DNA from: Cyanoderma ruficeps
Taxonomy: Eukaryota > Chordata > Aves > Passeriformes > Timaliidae
Length of the DNA: 64,000 nt
Assembly: GCA_008694505.1 (NCBI GenBank)
Contig: VZDJ01007753.1
Coordinates: 20,048,044-20,112,043, forward strand
Reading direction: 5' to 3'
A program made the translations under genes and the position numbers. Below, in pieces: positions 13,721-26,337 of the stretch. Each line of letters begins with the position of its first letter. The first letter of the stretch is position 1. The notes below the pieces were generated by a model. That model did not search any database, was not told the origin of the DNA, and was given only the letters and a program-made list of their open reading frames with translations.

Positions 13721-15683
13721 CTTAAGAAAAAAGCCTAAGTTTCACTCAGGTGAGAAAGTTCTGCACACTGGAGACACTGTAACAGCTTTCATTCTTACCA
13801 TGCTGGAATTTAACTGCTAGATCAGACCTTAAGGCTTGACAGCTTACCTTCCTACTGTGGAACAGAGCACATGCCTAAAAAATAGATATCAGAATAACAT
13901 TAGGTTCTGAAACATCAGATTCTGGAACAAATATACCCAACTTGGACATACATCTTACTAACATGAGCATTTACAAATTTTTAAAGGTTTGTGTTTTGCC
14001 TTCTTTCCAAAGAATTATGTCATACAGCAATACCATGTAGTCACACTTACTTGAAAAAGTTATGAGATTTCTCTCAAAACCCTCAAAATCCTCCTCAGCC
14101 TCCTGGTTTATTCTACACATCTTTTACTGGTTTTTCTTTTCTTTATTTTGTTGTATTAATGCCATAGTAAATGTCTGCATGACCAGAACGGTTTGGAACC
14201 TCTTGCAGTAGGAGGTTAGGAGGGAAAGAAATTCCCCCTGCAGACTTTTCAGTCTGCTTGATTACAGCAATCACCAAAAAAGCCTACCATCACGTACATT
14301 TTACAAAAACTAGAAATACTTAGATTTACATTCAGCTAAAGCTAGTAGCTATGGTGTTATACCACACTGATTTACTACATTTATCAAGGGAAAGGAACAT
14401 CATTAGAGTAACCATCTAAGAAGCAATTCTTTCAGGACACCATAAAAACAGGAGAAAAACCTGGAGACTACAAAAAGCTCCATTTTATATGTGATTTGTT
14501 TTATAATACATTCTCTTTTTTTTTTTAAGTATTAAATAAGTGTACCAGCAATGATGAAGTTTTAATCAGCAGGAGTTACACACATAGGAACACCTATTGC
14601 AACTTTATCTCAGCATCCCTGAAGCTTTGTGCGTATTATCTACAGAAACACTTTGTCCCTGCACTCTCCTTTAAAGGTGTTTCACAACTTTTTTCCTCAC
14701 TATGCTTAATTTACAATTTATTTCTTCAAGGAAGTTGATTTTAAGGAGCCTTCACTTGCTGTAGGCTTCTTTAATGTCTCACCTTGAGTATTCACACAAC
14801 TAACAAGAGAAATTAGGCTAAAAAAAGAGGAAAGGAGAAGTACATAGTCCCTTTAATCTGATGGGTTCTTTTTCTTTTTTTTTTCCTGGAAACAACAAGC
14901 ATTTTTCTCACCAGATATGTACTTACTTTAAGCATCTTGCTGCTTTCTCCTAATTTTTTCCAAGATGAAGTTTCTGACAGGGAATCCATAGTAAACCTTT
15001 GGTTTTCTCACCATCTACACTACATCATAGGAAAGAACCATGTCAGTAGGAAACTACGTAGTAGTATCTCTTTGAATACCTGGAAATCTTCTTCCACAAA
15101 TATACTGCCACCCACACTTTCCTAGGACAGGATTTGTAAGTACCTAGTAGGACACATACATACCCAACAACATGTTCTCTTTGGCAGTCTGATTTGTCTT
15201 CCTAATCCCATGAGCACTATTTTAAGAAGGGGTAAGAAATAGCAGTGTAGAAGTGTGTTGGTTTGCAGAATTCCTAACTGCTACCACATTCAATGTTTCT
15301 TCAAGAATTGTTGGATTAAGACTTTTCAGACTTCATCTCAGGTCTTGCTATCAATTCCTTCCTAAGTGGCCCATCTCATGGCATCAAAAGCAGCTTGATA
15401 AGAATGAATTTATTTTTTTTAATGACAAGCATCATTTGTGGAGGTCCTAGAAGCCTTTCCCTTCTGAGTCAGATCTGCAAGACACTTCACTGCAATTCAT
15501 TTTAATTCCCAAAGAATATTATTTTTCATCCATACAACTTCCCACAAAATGATTCTGAATAAACAATTAAACTTCCTAGATTTCAGCATGAATTTAAATC
15601 CCCTCCAGCATACATCTTAAAAAAAAATAAATAAAAGTACCAATAATCCCACCTCCCAACAAATCCAAACTATAACACTTGGG

Positions 15684-15745
15684 AAATAAAAAAGAAAAAA
15701 AAACCCCAAAAAACAAAAAACACAAACACAAACAAAACCACACCA
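15684..15745. repeat. A-rich, A/C low-complexity tract
   Basis: About 60 bp dominated by A with scattered C (units such as CAAA and CCCCAAAAAA). It lies in a wider A-rich region (15600-15760). No element ends are visible. Confidence 0.7.
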
Positions 15746-18700
15746 TATAATTTAACATATACTTTAATTTTTACTACCCACTTTTAGATCTCAAAAGTCA
15801 CATACAGGATCAAGGAAAAGCAATGAAACACATGCATGAAAGATTTTTTAAAGGAAAAACATTCCACATAAATTCCCTACAATATACAGGACAATGAAAA
15901 AAATAACAATTTCATAACCACACAGTAAGTACTAAAATCACAAAAATTTTATAGTTCACAAGCCCAAGTGTATTCTGCTTCTTCACTTTCTTCACCTTAC
16001 TACACAATAAGTGATATAATATAATTAGAAACAATAGAAAAAGTAGAAATACGTATTTCTACAACTGTGATTTTAAGTACATAAGCAATTTTTAATAAAT
16101 TTATTTATAGATCTACTTATACAATCTGTATGTTGAATACATAATGAAATGTCATAATACATCTGGAATTATTAAAATTACTCTTCTAGGTAACTCATAT
16201 ATAAAGCTAAATTAATGTTGAGTCAGTTCTTGAAGGTGTTGGTATATATCAAAAAACCATTTTACTGCTCAAAAATAGGTTTTGTTATACATAGCTATTC
16301 CCTAACCATTGAAGTCTATCAGTGGAATGGAAGTCTTGCTTATCTCATAGTATAAGGAACAGAGAATGCATTTTATTCCTTACAAAACATCATTCACCCA
16401 CATTGTAACAGTAGGATAGAGCCCTGTTCTGCAGGATTTTGCAAAATGTACACAGCAGATTATTCTTAAGGGTTTATGCTAATTTTTTTCCACTTGACAA
16501 GTTAGGCATAAAATAGGCCTCAGTAAATTAGTTTGAAAACAAAACAAGTAAACACAACATCACATACAAATCTCTTACTTGCAAAATGAAATTTTCTAAG
16601 ATAACTGCCTAATTAAGCCTATTTTTCCAAAGCACTTTTTTATGCAACTACTGTTCTTTTTAAATTTTAACTTATTTTTGCAATTGTTTTGTGATAAAAT
16701 AAAATAAAATAAAGCAGCCAAAAGGTTATGCTCTTTTTTTACTAATTAAAAACATCCCACAGGAAAAAGGCTGCTACCTGCTCATTTCCCTTATGGTTAT
16801 TACCCTCCCATTCTCCAAGGACACCTTTTTCAGGCATTCTGTTAAACTTTCAAGAATTCTGTCATATGCAATACTACAAATATAAGACCGCTTCAGTGTA
16901 AGAAGTGGATAGTTGCATTATTGCATCAACATATATGAATAGAATGTAAATCATTTCTATTACTTAATCCACACTTCAAGACATTATAAATATCTAGGAA
17001 TAACTAAAATTTGTTCTCATTTTTAGTTATCATGTCCTCCTGTTGTATAACAATCTCACAAATCGCAGACAACAGAATCTATGTTGGCTTACCTACAAAA
17101 AAATCCAGACAGCTATGGCTAAATCAACATTAAAGGTGGAATTCTGTGTCAGAATTTTGTATGCTAGGCTCTCCAAAATATGGCCTGATGATCACATATT
17201 CTGTTACTGTCCAAATACAAAGCCAGCAGACCAACTAAAGGTTATCCCAGAACCAAGCTGGTCCTCATGAAATTCACAATCCCTGATTTTTAAGATAAAT
17301 AACATGTAAAGTTTTCCTGCACTACTTGAAAAGGAGACAAATATAAACCTAGAAAAGTAAATGAAAACATGCTGTAATGGGTATGCTCTGTGCTGCTAAA
17401 TACGAACCACAGACATGGAGCGTGGGTGAAGATGGAAATCTTTCAACTGTATTCGGATAAGTAAACTCCAAATCAAGAAACACTGAGTACACAAGACTTC
17501 TTACCTCTAATCTATAAAACCACATAAACGTCTAAATTAATGGCCATTTCTTATGCAAGTAGGCATTGTTTCCCAACTATACATGTATGTTTTAATCTCT
17601 TGCTTTAGATGCTTTTATTTCCAGTGTTTCTGCTTTTTCTCACTCAAAAGAAACAAGCAAGCAACTTTAATTTTAAGTACAAGAGTCCGCTCCATCAGAG
17701 ATTTCAGCCACTGTACACTAAAAAAATCGGGGGGGGTGGCAAGGACTTTCTTCCTCTTTAAGTTTTAAAGGTAAAGCACAGTTAGACTACAAAAAGGAAA
17801 TGAGGCAATTTTATTGCTCATGTTCACAAGACTAAAGTTCATCATCAAAGCCATATAAAAAGTCAAAAAAACACACTTTTGTGAAGATGTACAGCTACAA
17901 ATGGCAAAGAGGGAGATCTCCTAGTTTCTATGGATAAACTCAACATTATGACGGTCTCACAGTTGAGAAAGATGATAATCAATGTTACTCCAAATCCAGA
18001 AAGTTCTAATGGAAGCACAGCATTTCTCTAACTAAGCCACCCAGAAGAAGCTACAGCCTTTAATCTATGTTTTAAATATAAGTGCCCAGTAAGGTGTAAT
18101 TCTAGACAGAAGTCAGATCACAAACAAAAAACTAAGTAACTTCAATTTAGACAATTAGGGTAATTTGACAATAACTCCTGGCAAACCCAGTGTCAGTCCT
18201 CCCCCTCCTACACACACCTCTATAAGAAAGTTTCCTACGAATTCCAGAACACAAACAGAACCATCACCACTAAGAGATCTTGTAACTTGCATGTTATTAA
18301 TGAAGAGTTAGAGGAAAGCCATGAGAAGGTACCTCATAAAATAGAAGAGAGGCATATGACTTTTTAGTTGGGAAATAGCCAGCCTATACATTTCTAAAAC
18401 AGTCTGACCAACATACAGTGATACCCTAAGCATTTTGTTTCCCACATTTCTCAAAGATAATTTTTACAAAACATTCATATCACTGAACTTCAGATCTGCC
18501 CAGGCAACCTCTTTGGTTGCAGTACTCAAGTAGATAAGGGCCTCACCAGCTCATGAGAAAGCTTGCTTCGAAGTGATACGTTCAGACACAGTGTCCATGC
18601 TCAGATCATTTCAACCAAGTATGGAGTCTCAGACACAAAGACACCGCTGTATATTTCACACCACAGGGTTACGGGGGACATCAAGGTCTGAGTTATACAA

Positions 18701-21383
18701 ACAGAAATCCTTTTTTCTGCTTTATTGTGTAGGCTTATGGCAACAGCTATCATTGAAAATGTTCTAATCTTTACACAGAGGAAGAGAGGAAGAACAATGT
18801 ATCTGAAGAAAACATTGCCTAAACCCCTTACTCCCTTTATGAAAGGGAAAGGCTGTACCACTTTTAAAGCAATACTCAACACAGTAAAACTATCCTGAAA
18901 AAAACAGTTAGTCTGAGAGCTTTTTCCTAAACAAGGAACAAACAATACAAAATGAGGAGCAAAGAAAGAAAATGGTGTTTATGTCTGGTGATGACTTTCT
19001 CACAGACCTGCCTCAAAAGCAGACAAACTGAATGAAGAGTTATTGGGTAAACCAAAATCTGACAAATTTTTATCACGAATATTCTGAAAAAATCAAACGT
19101 AACAAAACCTCGAGTTTTGCCAGCTACATTACATACTTACTGGAGAGAAAACAAGAAGAGAGGCAAATAAGAAGATAATGGGGATGGAGAGGAAAAAAAA
19201 CACAAAATAGGAGCAACCAGAGAGAACCAGAGTCTGTTTTTTCCCATTGGGCTAGTGGAGAGGGCAACATCATTCAGAACTCTCCAGATGGTTCCAGTCA
19301 AGGGTCTGCTTTAGTCCCTGACAAAACAAGAAAGGTCACAGATTATGTAACTTTTACGAATGCTACCACCAGTGAAGGATGACCTAATATAGATTCAACT
19401 TTGGCCAGAGCACACAATTTCTCTTCTTTTCCAGCCAACTTCAACATTACAAAATTCTGTACTTAGTACACCAGGTTCACCAACCTGACACCACTGGTAA
19501 CTGATTAACAACTGTTCCATTAGAGATACCCCAAACAGGAAAGGCTTGCAAGGGGCAACCAGAGTAATTCTGTACTTGTTATTTTACTAAGGAAGCACTG
19601 ATGCACAACAGTACATACAGAGCATGCACAGAATCCAACCTTTACTGTAAATGTGGAGATCTCTCTCCTTTTTCATTTATCTACCCCACATTTCTTGTTT
19701 CTCTCTGACTGTTTCCTTCTTAAAAGAAGATATCCAGAACACTTAAATGACAAAGCTTTGGACATTGTTAGTCCAACTCTGTTATTCCATCACAAAATCT
19801 CCCAAGCTGTTAGCATCACAGCACTTTTAAAATGTATTTTACCATAAAAGTGACATGAGATCATGACAACACAATACTAAAGCTCCATTAGTAGCTCATG
19901 TGCCTACACTACATATCAAAGGTAGCAGAGGGAAAACCTAGGTTTGTAACCTAAGTGAGCAGTATCTTTAATGTGATCACTTCATTAAACCCTGACGTTG
20001 AATGTGACACTTACACGATTCCATTCCTCATAAATTAAAAAACTTCTTGAAATGATAGCACAGATTAGAATTCAATTTTCTATACTCAAACTGGTGAGGC
20101 TTCCTATGTGCATAAGACACAACCCTCTAGTTTGCAAGTTTCACAGTTTTGTAATCAGTCAGTTGTATATTTCCTCCTGTTTCAGTAAATAAGCTTAACT
20201 CTACAACTTTCTATATAGAGATGCAAAAAATAAGCATGAGTGTCATCTTCAAGTTCATAGATGCTGTATACACAAAGTATTTTTCCTGAATTCAGGAAGA
20301 CAGTTCCTTCATGTTAAGAAAATGTCCTAATTATGGACTCTTTTCTTATCATTGACTTTCAACTAAAAGACTTTGACAGTTTGGGCATAAGAGAAGTTAA
20401 CAAGAAATTTTTAAATTAAAAAAAGCCCAAGGTGCTACATTCTGCATAAATGTGCATTTGAACACAGTTAAGTTACGCTGGTAAACAATAACCAAGATTT
20501 CTATTTCTCTCACCCACTGTACCTGTCCTAATTTGCAACAAGCGAAAAAATACGCATTTGTTTCTAGATGGAAACCAGCAATACATACACAAACACAGAG
20601 GTCTAACATGGAAAACTATATACAGTAACTTGCTCAAAACAAAACAATGTAATGAAACTAAGCTTTATGACAAACATTACTCACTGTCAATACACTCAGG
20701 AGCCATGTGCATCAGTCTCTACAACAGATAAGAATAACAATGTGCCCAAATAATTTTTGTATGTCCTCATTTAAAAATAAGCATACAATTTTACTCCAAA
20801 TTAATTCAACAGAGCTACTCCTTCCTAAGTAAATTTAAGTTCCATCTGAATATGACGATAAGGTACAGTACTGATTATTTTCTAAACTGAGTATACTAGG
20901 TCTAACAGGAGCATAAATCTGTATGCCTGAGCAGATAAAACCACAAGTATATACTGCTAAGAAAACAAACATATGCCTATGGTCTTAATCAGAAAAGCTA
21001 AAGGAGTCATATGTTAATTTTTTAATTTCTGATCTCTGAGCTATTCTAAATGTTAAAAGCGGTTCACATACATAACCCTTTCACTTCTACACTTATTCCT
21101 CCATACAGCAGCAATTATTAGTTCAAGAACCAATTATTAGTTAATTTCTATGAGAAAAATTCAGAAGAGTACATTTTTTAATTTGCTGTCTTTTCACAGC
21201 TGAAACAGCAGAAACAGCTAGAGGGTCCAAATCTCCCACAGTACAAATATTCTCTTCTCACATTAAAGGAGATGCCAAAGCAGAAAATAATTAAGGCTGG
21301 CCAAATACATGCTATGACATTTTATTTCATGTTTACAAACACACAGAAAAAGGGGGCTAGGAAAACTGTAGGAAACCAAGGTG

Positions 21384-21401
21384 TTTCAAAACGTTTTGAA
21401 A
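21384..21401. repeat. Perfect 18-bp palindrome TTTCAAAACGTTTTGAAA
   Basis: The sequence reads identically on both strands, with AACGTT at the centre and no spacer. It lies about 1.9 kb 3' of exon 1 within GPHN intron 1. It may be a dimeric protein-binding site or chance; nothing around it decides. Confidence 0.8.
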
Positions 21402-23282
21402 TGGTAAAATAATTACAAAAATTTTTAACCTGAAATTCAAAACAATTACATTAAGGGGAAAAAACTAAAATTGTTCTGTTTAGTTATGCCTCTTGGCCTA
21501 CACTAAAATTAGGCCAGAAGCTCTTCTCAATGAAATTACAAATAATGATACAAAGTTAAAAGAGTTTAACAATGATCAAGCAGGACTTACAGTACAAAAT
21601 AAGTGTATTCTGAAAGATTATCTAAACCTATTGAGAGAGTAAATCATTATTTAAATTATTATAACACCATATGTGCCTAGTACTGCACTTTGGGAACACT
21701 TGCATGTGAAAATTATTACAACTCTCTGATCAAAAGAAAATAATAACCCAAGTTACACACCATGAAGTCGTACAAAATATGCAAAGAGCATTCTGTTAGC
21801 ACTCCCTTCCCACTTTAACTTTTACAATAATAGGAAGTGGCACGCATGTTCTATCCTTCAGGAACAAAGGGAAAAAAAAAACCCCATGTGACTTTCACAT
21901 GTAGTCCAACACGCTCTACCCATATTAAGGATCTGACTGCCTAGAATTTGAAAGCAACACTAAGGATTTCCACTTGTACATACCGCCCTTTTCTAGCGGT
22001 TTATCGTCACAATCACCTTGCGGCCAAGCTCTTCCCAGGAAGGGAAGGAGGGGAAGGGCTCCAGCCTTCGCGACATCCCGGCTCCCGGCAGCGGGATCAG
22101 CACCCGGCAGAGGAACAGCGCCGGGGGCTCCCGCGGGCTCGGGCCGCCTCCGAACGCGCCGTTCGCGTTAAACACCACTGGCGGTAATTAATAACTTCAG
22201 GGTTAACTCCAGGCCTCCTCTCCCATCAATGTCCCCTCTTTCACTCCAAGCATCCTCCTACTCCTAAGCGAGCTCACAACGCCGCTCTCCATAAACAGTC
22301 ATGTCTTCCCAGACTCCCGGTTAAACCTACTGAGCTTGACGCCCAAAAATTTCGCCAAAATCTCTCGCCCCTTCCTTGCACAGGAACGGCGCTGACGCCC
22401 GTATGCACTGGAACCCCTCGGGGCTCCGCTGCTGGGCGCGCCGCGCGTCCGCCGCTGCGCCGAGCTCCGCGGGGCACCGGGATACCCGCCAAGACCCCGG
22501 CAAAGGAACCCCCAGCTTGTCACACCCGTACCGGCTCCGGCAGCCCTTCTGGGCAACCACCGCAGGTCATGTGCCACGGGTTTATTAAAGGATCATCCGT
22601 GCGGTATGAGCAGCAGCATCATAAATGCCCTCCTCCCCCTACCAACAGAGAGCACACAGGAACAAGCATCCCCACCCACCCCCTCCCAATTCCCAAAGTA
22701 AAGGCCAGGGAGGGGGAGGGGAAGGAGTCATCTCAAAGGAGCTGCCGTGCGGAGCGTGCCGCGCTCGGGCATTCCCGCGGCCGGCAGCCGAGGCCGCCTC
22801 CCGTCCGGGGAAGGCAGGCCCGGCACCTGCCGGCCCGCAGCCTGCGCCGGCCGTGGGCTCCCCTCTCCAGCGCCTTCGCACTCACGGCTCCGCCGCGTTC
22901 GGAGGAAGCCCGGCCGCGTCCTGGCCCCCCACCCCCTCCGGCATTCGCCCACCCGCGTGTTCCGTCCCCTTCGCGCGGGTTATCCCCGGGTCAGTCCCCG
23001 CGGCTGCGGCGCCCGCCCGCCTGCGGCAGCGCTGCCCAGCGCCGGCGGGCCCCGCTCACGCTGCCCGCCGGCGGCCGGAGCGCCGCCCCCACGCCCCGAC
23101 CCCGGCTCCCGGCTTCGGGTACCGCACGCACAGCGGAGGGGCGCTCCCTGCGCAGCGGCGGCGGCGCCGCCACGGGAGAGACAGACGGCCGGCGGGGCTC
23201 CCCGCGGGGTGGCCTGAGCAGCGCACCGAGCTGCGGCCGCCCCCCGCGCGTCTCCGGCGCCGTGCTCGGCGCGGCCCGGTAC

Positions 23283-23346
23283 CTGTGAGGACGCCGACGC
23301 GGATCTGGTGGTCGTGGTTCGTCAGGATCATCCCCTCCGACGCCAT
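23283..23346 (-). CDS. GPHN: Gephyrin (GPHN) coding exon 1
   Basis: Minus-strand coding start of gephyrin, which clusters glycine and GABA-A receptors at inhibitory synapses and also catalyses the last steps of molybdenum-cofactor synthesis. The exon encodes 21 residues, MASEGMILTNHDHQIRVGVL plus T, then one G before an AG|GTACC donor. This matches the vertebrate gephyrin N-terminus at the start of the MogA-like G domain. From memory, mammals have T rather than S at residue 3 and continue VSD, so the split G is the first base of that valine codon. The ATG context is strong (A at -3, G at +4). A GTG lies in frame upstream but is not a plausible eukaryotic start. The rest of the protein (more than 700 residues) lies outside the window. 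The donor GTACCG is only moderate. The gene name comes from recognition, not a search. Confidence 0.92.
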
Positions 23347-23530
23347 GTTCGCGGCGCAGCACCGCACTGCCGGGGGGGGGGGGCGGCGCGGGAGCGGCGC
23401 GGGCGCAGAGGGGGCGGGGCCGGGGGTGGAGGGGCGGGGCCGGGCCGGGGCGGGGCCAGGGCTACGACGGCGCGGGGCGGGGGGGGGGTGCGAGACTAGC
23501 GCGGTGCGCGCGGCGCAGGCAGCACCAATC
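23347..23530 (-). promoter_or_regulatory. GPHN: GPHN 5' UTR and core promoter with GC boxes and a CCAAT box
   Basis: Immediately upstream of the ATG are three GGGGCGGGGC Sp/KLF-type boxes (23411-23420, 23431-23440, 23447-23456). There are two long G-runs on the plus strand (12 G at 23372-23383, 10 G at 23479-23488) and a CCAAT motif at 23524-23528. No TATA box is evident. The transcription start cannot be fixed from sequence; it probably lies between the ATG and the GC boxes or within them. The G-rich strand is the template strand of GPHN and could form G-quadruplexes. Confidence 0.65.
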
Positions 23531-23658
23531 CAGCGCCGAGAATCCAGCCGTACCCTCAGGATCGCTGATTACGAGGGACTGGCAATTCAATTCCTGAGGT
23601 CGGAAAAGGGGAAAAGACAGCAAGGATGGAAATGATGCCTGCTCTTGGTTAGCCTGAA
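23531..23658. other. Short unique spacer between CpG island and CR1
   Basis: About 130 bp of ordinary-composition DNA between the end of the CpG island and the CR1 copy. I see no motif that can be named with confidence. Confidence 0.6.
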
Positions 23659-24014
23659 ATCATAGAACCATAGATTCGATTAGGTGGGAAAAGACGTCTG
23701 TCATCGTCGAGTTCAACTATGACCAACCTTGTCAAGTAGATCATGGCACTGAGTGCCACATCCAGTCTGCTCTTAAACACCTTCGGGGTCGGTGACTCCA
23801 ACACGTCCCTGGGCAGCCCATTGCAACGTCTAATCTCCGCTTCTGTGAAAAATTTCTTCCTGACATCCAACCTGAACCTCCCCTGGCACAGCTTAAGACT
23901 GTCCTCTTGTCCTGGCGCTGGTTGCCTGGGATAAGAGGCCGACCCTCACCTGGCTGCAGCCTCCTTTCAGGTGGTTGTGCAGAGTGAGAAGGTCACCCTT
24001 GTCTTCTCCAGCCT
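23659..24014 (-). mobile_element. CR1 LINE 3' end, 5'-truncated
   Basis: Minus-strand CR1 fragment. On the plus strand it starts with the complement of the CR1 tail (atcatagaaccatagattc) and continues through the 3' end of ORF2. The minus-strand translation at 23649-23870 contains [20 protein letters not shown] followed by [13 protein letters not shown], the conserved C-terminal part of CR1 ORF2. Internal stops show it is dead. It starts only about 310 bp upstream of the GPHN ATG, just beyond the CpG island. Confidence 0.88.
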
Positions 24015-24516
24015 AGAAATACAGACATACAATTGTTTCCCACCAATTTCCTGCGGCTCAGCAAGGTGTTTTTTCTACCTTTCCGGGCCCCCTCTCTTAC
24101 CTGCAAGCCCTTCCCCTTTTCTCTGAGACTAAAGCTGGTGGTGCACAGACAACTTACTGTCATCTTTTTTTTTGTCTTTGCTTATGTGACATTGAACACT
24201 TTCAGGAAGCAAATATTTAAACTCATTTTGAATGAATATGTGTGCAAACGTCTTCCACATTTATTAGCATCATCATCAACTATAAATGATAACCCATTCT
24301 AAAATTCAAGTCCCCTGACTTCAGCAGAGCTTTATATTTTTGAGTATTCCACTTGCATTTTCAATGCTATCTTACTAATAGCAGACTCCGTATTAGTCTC
24401 CTTTTGACTGCCTACTAACAAGCAATTATTGAAAACATTTGTAATTTGCATATACATAAAGGAATCACTTCAGTTTTCTCCCTAGCATATTACTTTCTTA
24501 GATGAACAACTAGCAC

Positions 24517-24517
<1 letters not shown>

Positions 24518-24569
<52 letters not shown>

Positions 24570-24616
24570 NNNNNNNNNNNNNNNNNNNNNNNNNNNNNNN
24601 NNNNNAGAAAAAAAAA
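24518..24616. other. Poly-A tract interrupted by a 36-base assembly gap
   Basis: At least 52 A (24518-24569) run straight into 36 N (24570-24605), then more A-rich sequence. The true length and content here are unknown. An unsequenced simple repeat or GC-rich segment cannot be excluded. Confidence 0.97.
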
Positions 24617-26337
24617 AGGGCTGGAGAAATATCCTCTATCTATGGGAAAGTCGCACTAGTAGCACTTTGATGGGGTGGTGCACCAGCACACGATATCAGT
24701 ATTCCTGTATTGGCACAGCAGTTGCAGTGTGTGCAGCCATAGAGACTGAGAATCCAGGCTCCAGGGATCTCTGGTTATGCAATGGTATAATACAACATAT
24801 GTGGGTGGGTGTAAGCCTGAACCCAAAACAGCATGGTTACTGAAGATATACTGCATCGCTGGTGCTCATACTGCTGTTCCCTCACGGGTTCAGTCACTAT
24901 GTGTTGAATATTCTGCTGTAGACAAGGCAAAGAGATTTTTTTTTTTTTTTGCAAACGTATCTGAAATTATCTAAAGTGCAAGCAAATCGCTTGACATTTT
25001 GTAGCTTCCTGCAGAGGATTCTCACACCCTACACTAAAAACAGTATTGTTTATTCAGAGCATCTCAGTCTCCCTTTGTAGCCTGTTGATTTGTTGCTCTT
25101 GTGGATGGCAAGAAGGAGGGGCAAAATTCAGATTTCACTGGTAGCATTAGGTTTATTATGTCCTGACTTATAAGTGCCTACTAGAGGGACTTGTATAAGA
25201 ATGTTTTTTGTATAGAAATGTAGTAGATTATTGTATTAATGCAACAAAATAAGTTTGCAAATTTTTAAAAAACTGAGTAAAGAAGCTGAAATTGACAATA
25301 GGGGTTTTTTGACTGTGATGTGAAAAACCTTGTAAACTAGATGGTAGATCCATACTAGTTCAAGAGAAGGTTGCAAATGGGAAGATGTCCTGCAGTCAAA
25401 TTTGTGACAGAGTAAGAAAACAAGTGCGTGTGATGCAGAAGCCTTTTACTGCAGGGATGTGTTCTAGGTAATGTGCTGGCAATCCATACTGAAGTTCATA
25501 TTGACTACCCAGAGAAAAACAAGTTTTCCTCATCAAAGTCAATATAAAACTGATAGTTACATTTTGTCCTGGTCATGTCAGAGTTGAAGTATAACTCAAT
25601 CCAGTAACCTCTCAGCACATTTTTTACATTATTTTGTCTGCCAGCTGGTAATTATCAATATATCTCAGTTAACTAAAGCACTGCCTTTTCATCAGGCTGG
25701 CTCTGCCAGCCATGGTTGTTTCATGCAGTCTACTGGGAAACATAGTGGCTTTCTCAGTTTATCATGAGCACTACTGAATTACACCTTTTACTCATCTGGG
25801 GAAAACAGTTTGAGCAGACAGGAAGCTCCTGTACTAACTTCTGTAGTTACCTGTAGAAATCTTAATTTTAAAAAAAGGAGCCTTCAGTATGATTACAAGA
25901 AGATAGCAGTTCATCCTCTTCATTACAGTGTGGGAAAGGATGACTTAAATTCTCATTGGAAGTTATCAGAGACACTTCATATTTAGAATAAGTGTTCAGT
26001 ATAATTTCTATTGTTTTGTTATCATGTAGATCTGATTCTTTTTTCAGTGACTCCTTAACTATAATTTCTTAACTCTATTCTGTTTTGTTTACAACTGGTT
26101 GGATGTTTGGATCAGCAGTTGGACATGGCTCTTCAACTGTGTGCCATTGGTGCAGATTCTGCTGAAAACATGAAATAATTGGTTTAATAAATGATTAATC
26201 AAATTTAAAACATTTTAATTTGTGTCACTGGTGCAAATCCAAGAAAAGTCAAGAGACTAGTTGGCTCAATGATTAAGTAATAGGAAACAAATTTGTACCT
26301 CCAGCTTATTCATGTGTGTCTATAAAGAGTCAGGAAA

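Larger units (their letters stand above)
1..23282 (-). other. GPHN: GPHN intron 1, 5' portion (runs off the window)
   Basis: Everything left of the exon 1 donor is read as intron 1. GPHN is known to be a very long gene with large introns, and I could not find the expected exon 2 (beginning VSDSC) on the minus strand. The sequence is AT-rich and contains the CpG-island remainder (22376-23282), a solo LTR (9326-9959), CR1 and LTR relics (6620-6843), a SINE-like relic (3761-3835) and low-complexity tracts. Stretches 1-3760, 3836-6619, 6844-9320 and 9965-22000 otherwise hold only short chance open frames, A/T-rich tracts and no gene I can support. Confidence 0.8.
22376..23530 (-). promoter_or_regulatory. 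GPHN: CpG island over GPHN promoter, exon 1 and start of intron 1
   Basis: About 1.15 kb of dense CpG and high GC in otherwise AT-rich sequence. It covers the GPHN start codon and the first roughly 900 bp of intron 1. A weaker GC-rich shoulder lies at about 22010-22190, separated by a less GC-rich stretch. Long open frames occur on both strands here because stop codons are rare in GC-rich DNA; none looks like a protein. CpG-island promoters are the usual kind for broadly expressed genes such as gephyrin. Confidence 0.88.

Noticed and set aside
14048..14100. Short acidic open stretch with a GTAAGT donor on the minus strand
   Set aside because: The upstream acceptor is purine-rich and poor, the phase does not join with neighbouring candidates, and it does not match gephyrin exon 2.
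18601..18945. 114-codon minus-strand open frame with hydrophobic residues
   Set aside because: Lies in intron 1, has no recognisable domain, and hydrophobic translations are usual for AT-rich noise.
22991..23367. Minus-strand open frames of 103 and 123 codons around exon 1
   Set aside because: One is the GPHN exon read through its donor into intron, with a GTG start; the other is a shifted frame of the same GC-rich DNA.
22569..23635. Long overlapping open frames of 156, 239 and 336 codons on the plus strand
   Set aside because: They lie entirely in the CpG island, where stop codons are rare. The translations are proline/arginine/alanine-rich with no domain, and they overlap the GPHN exon on the other strand.
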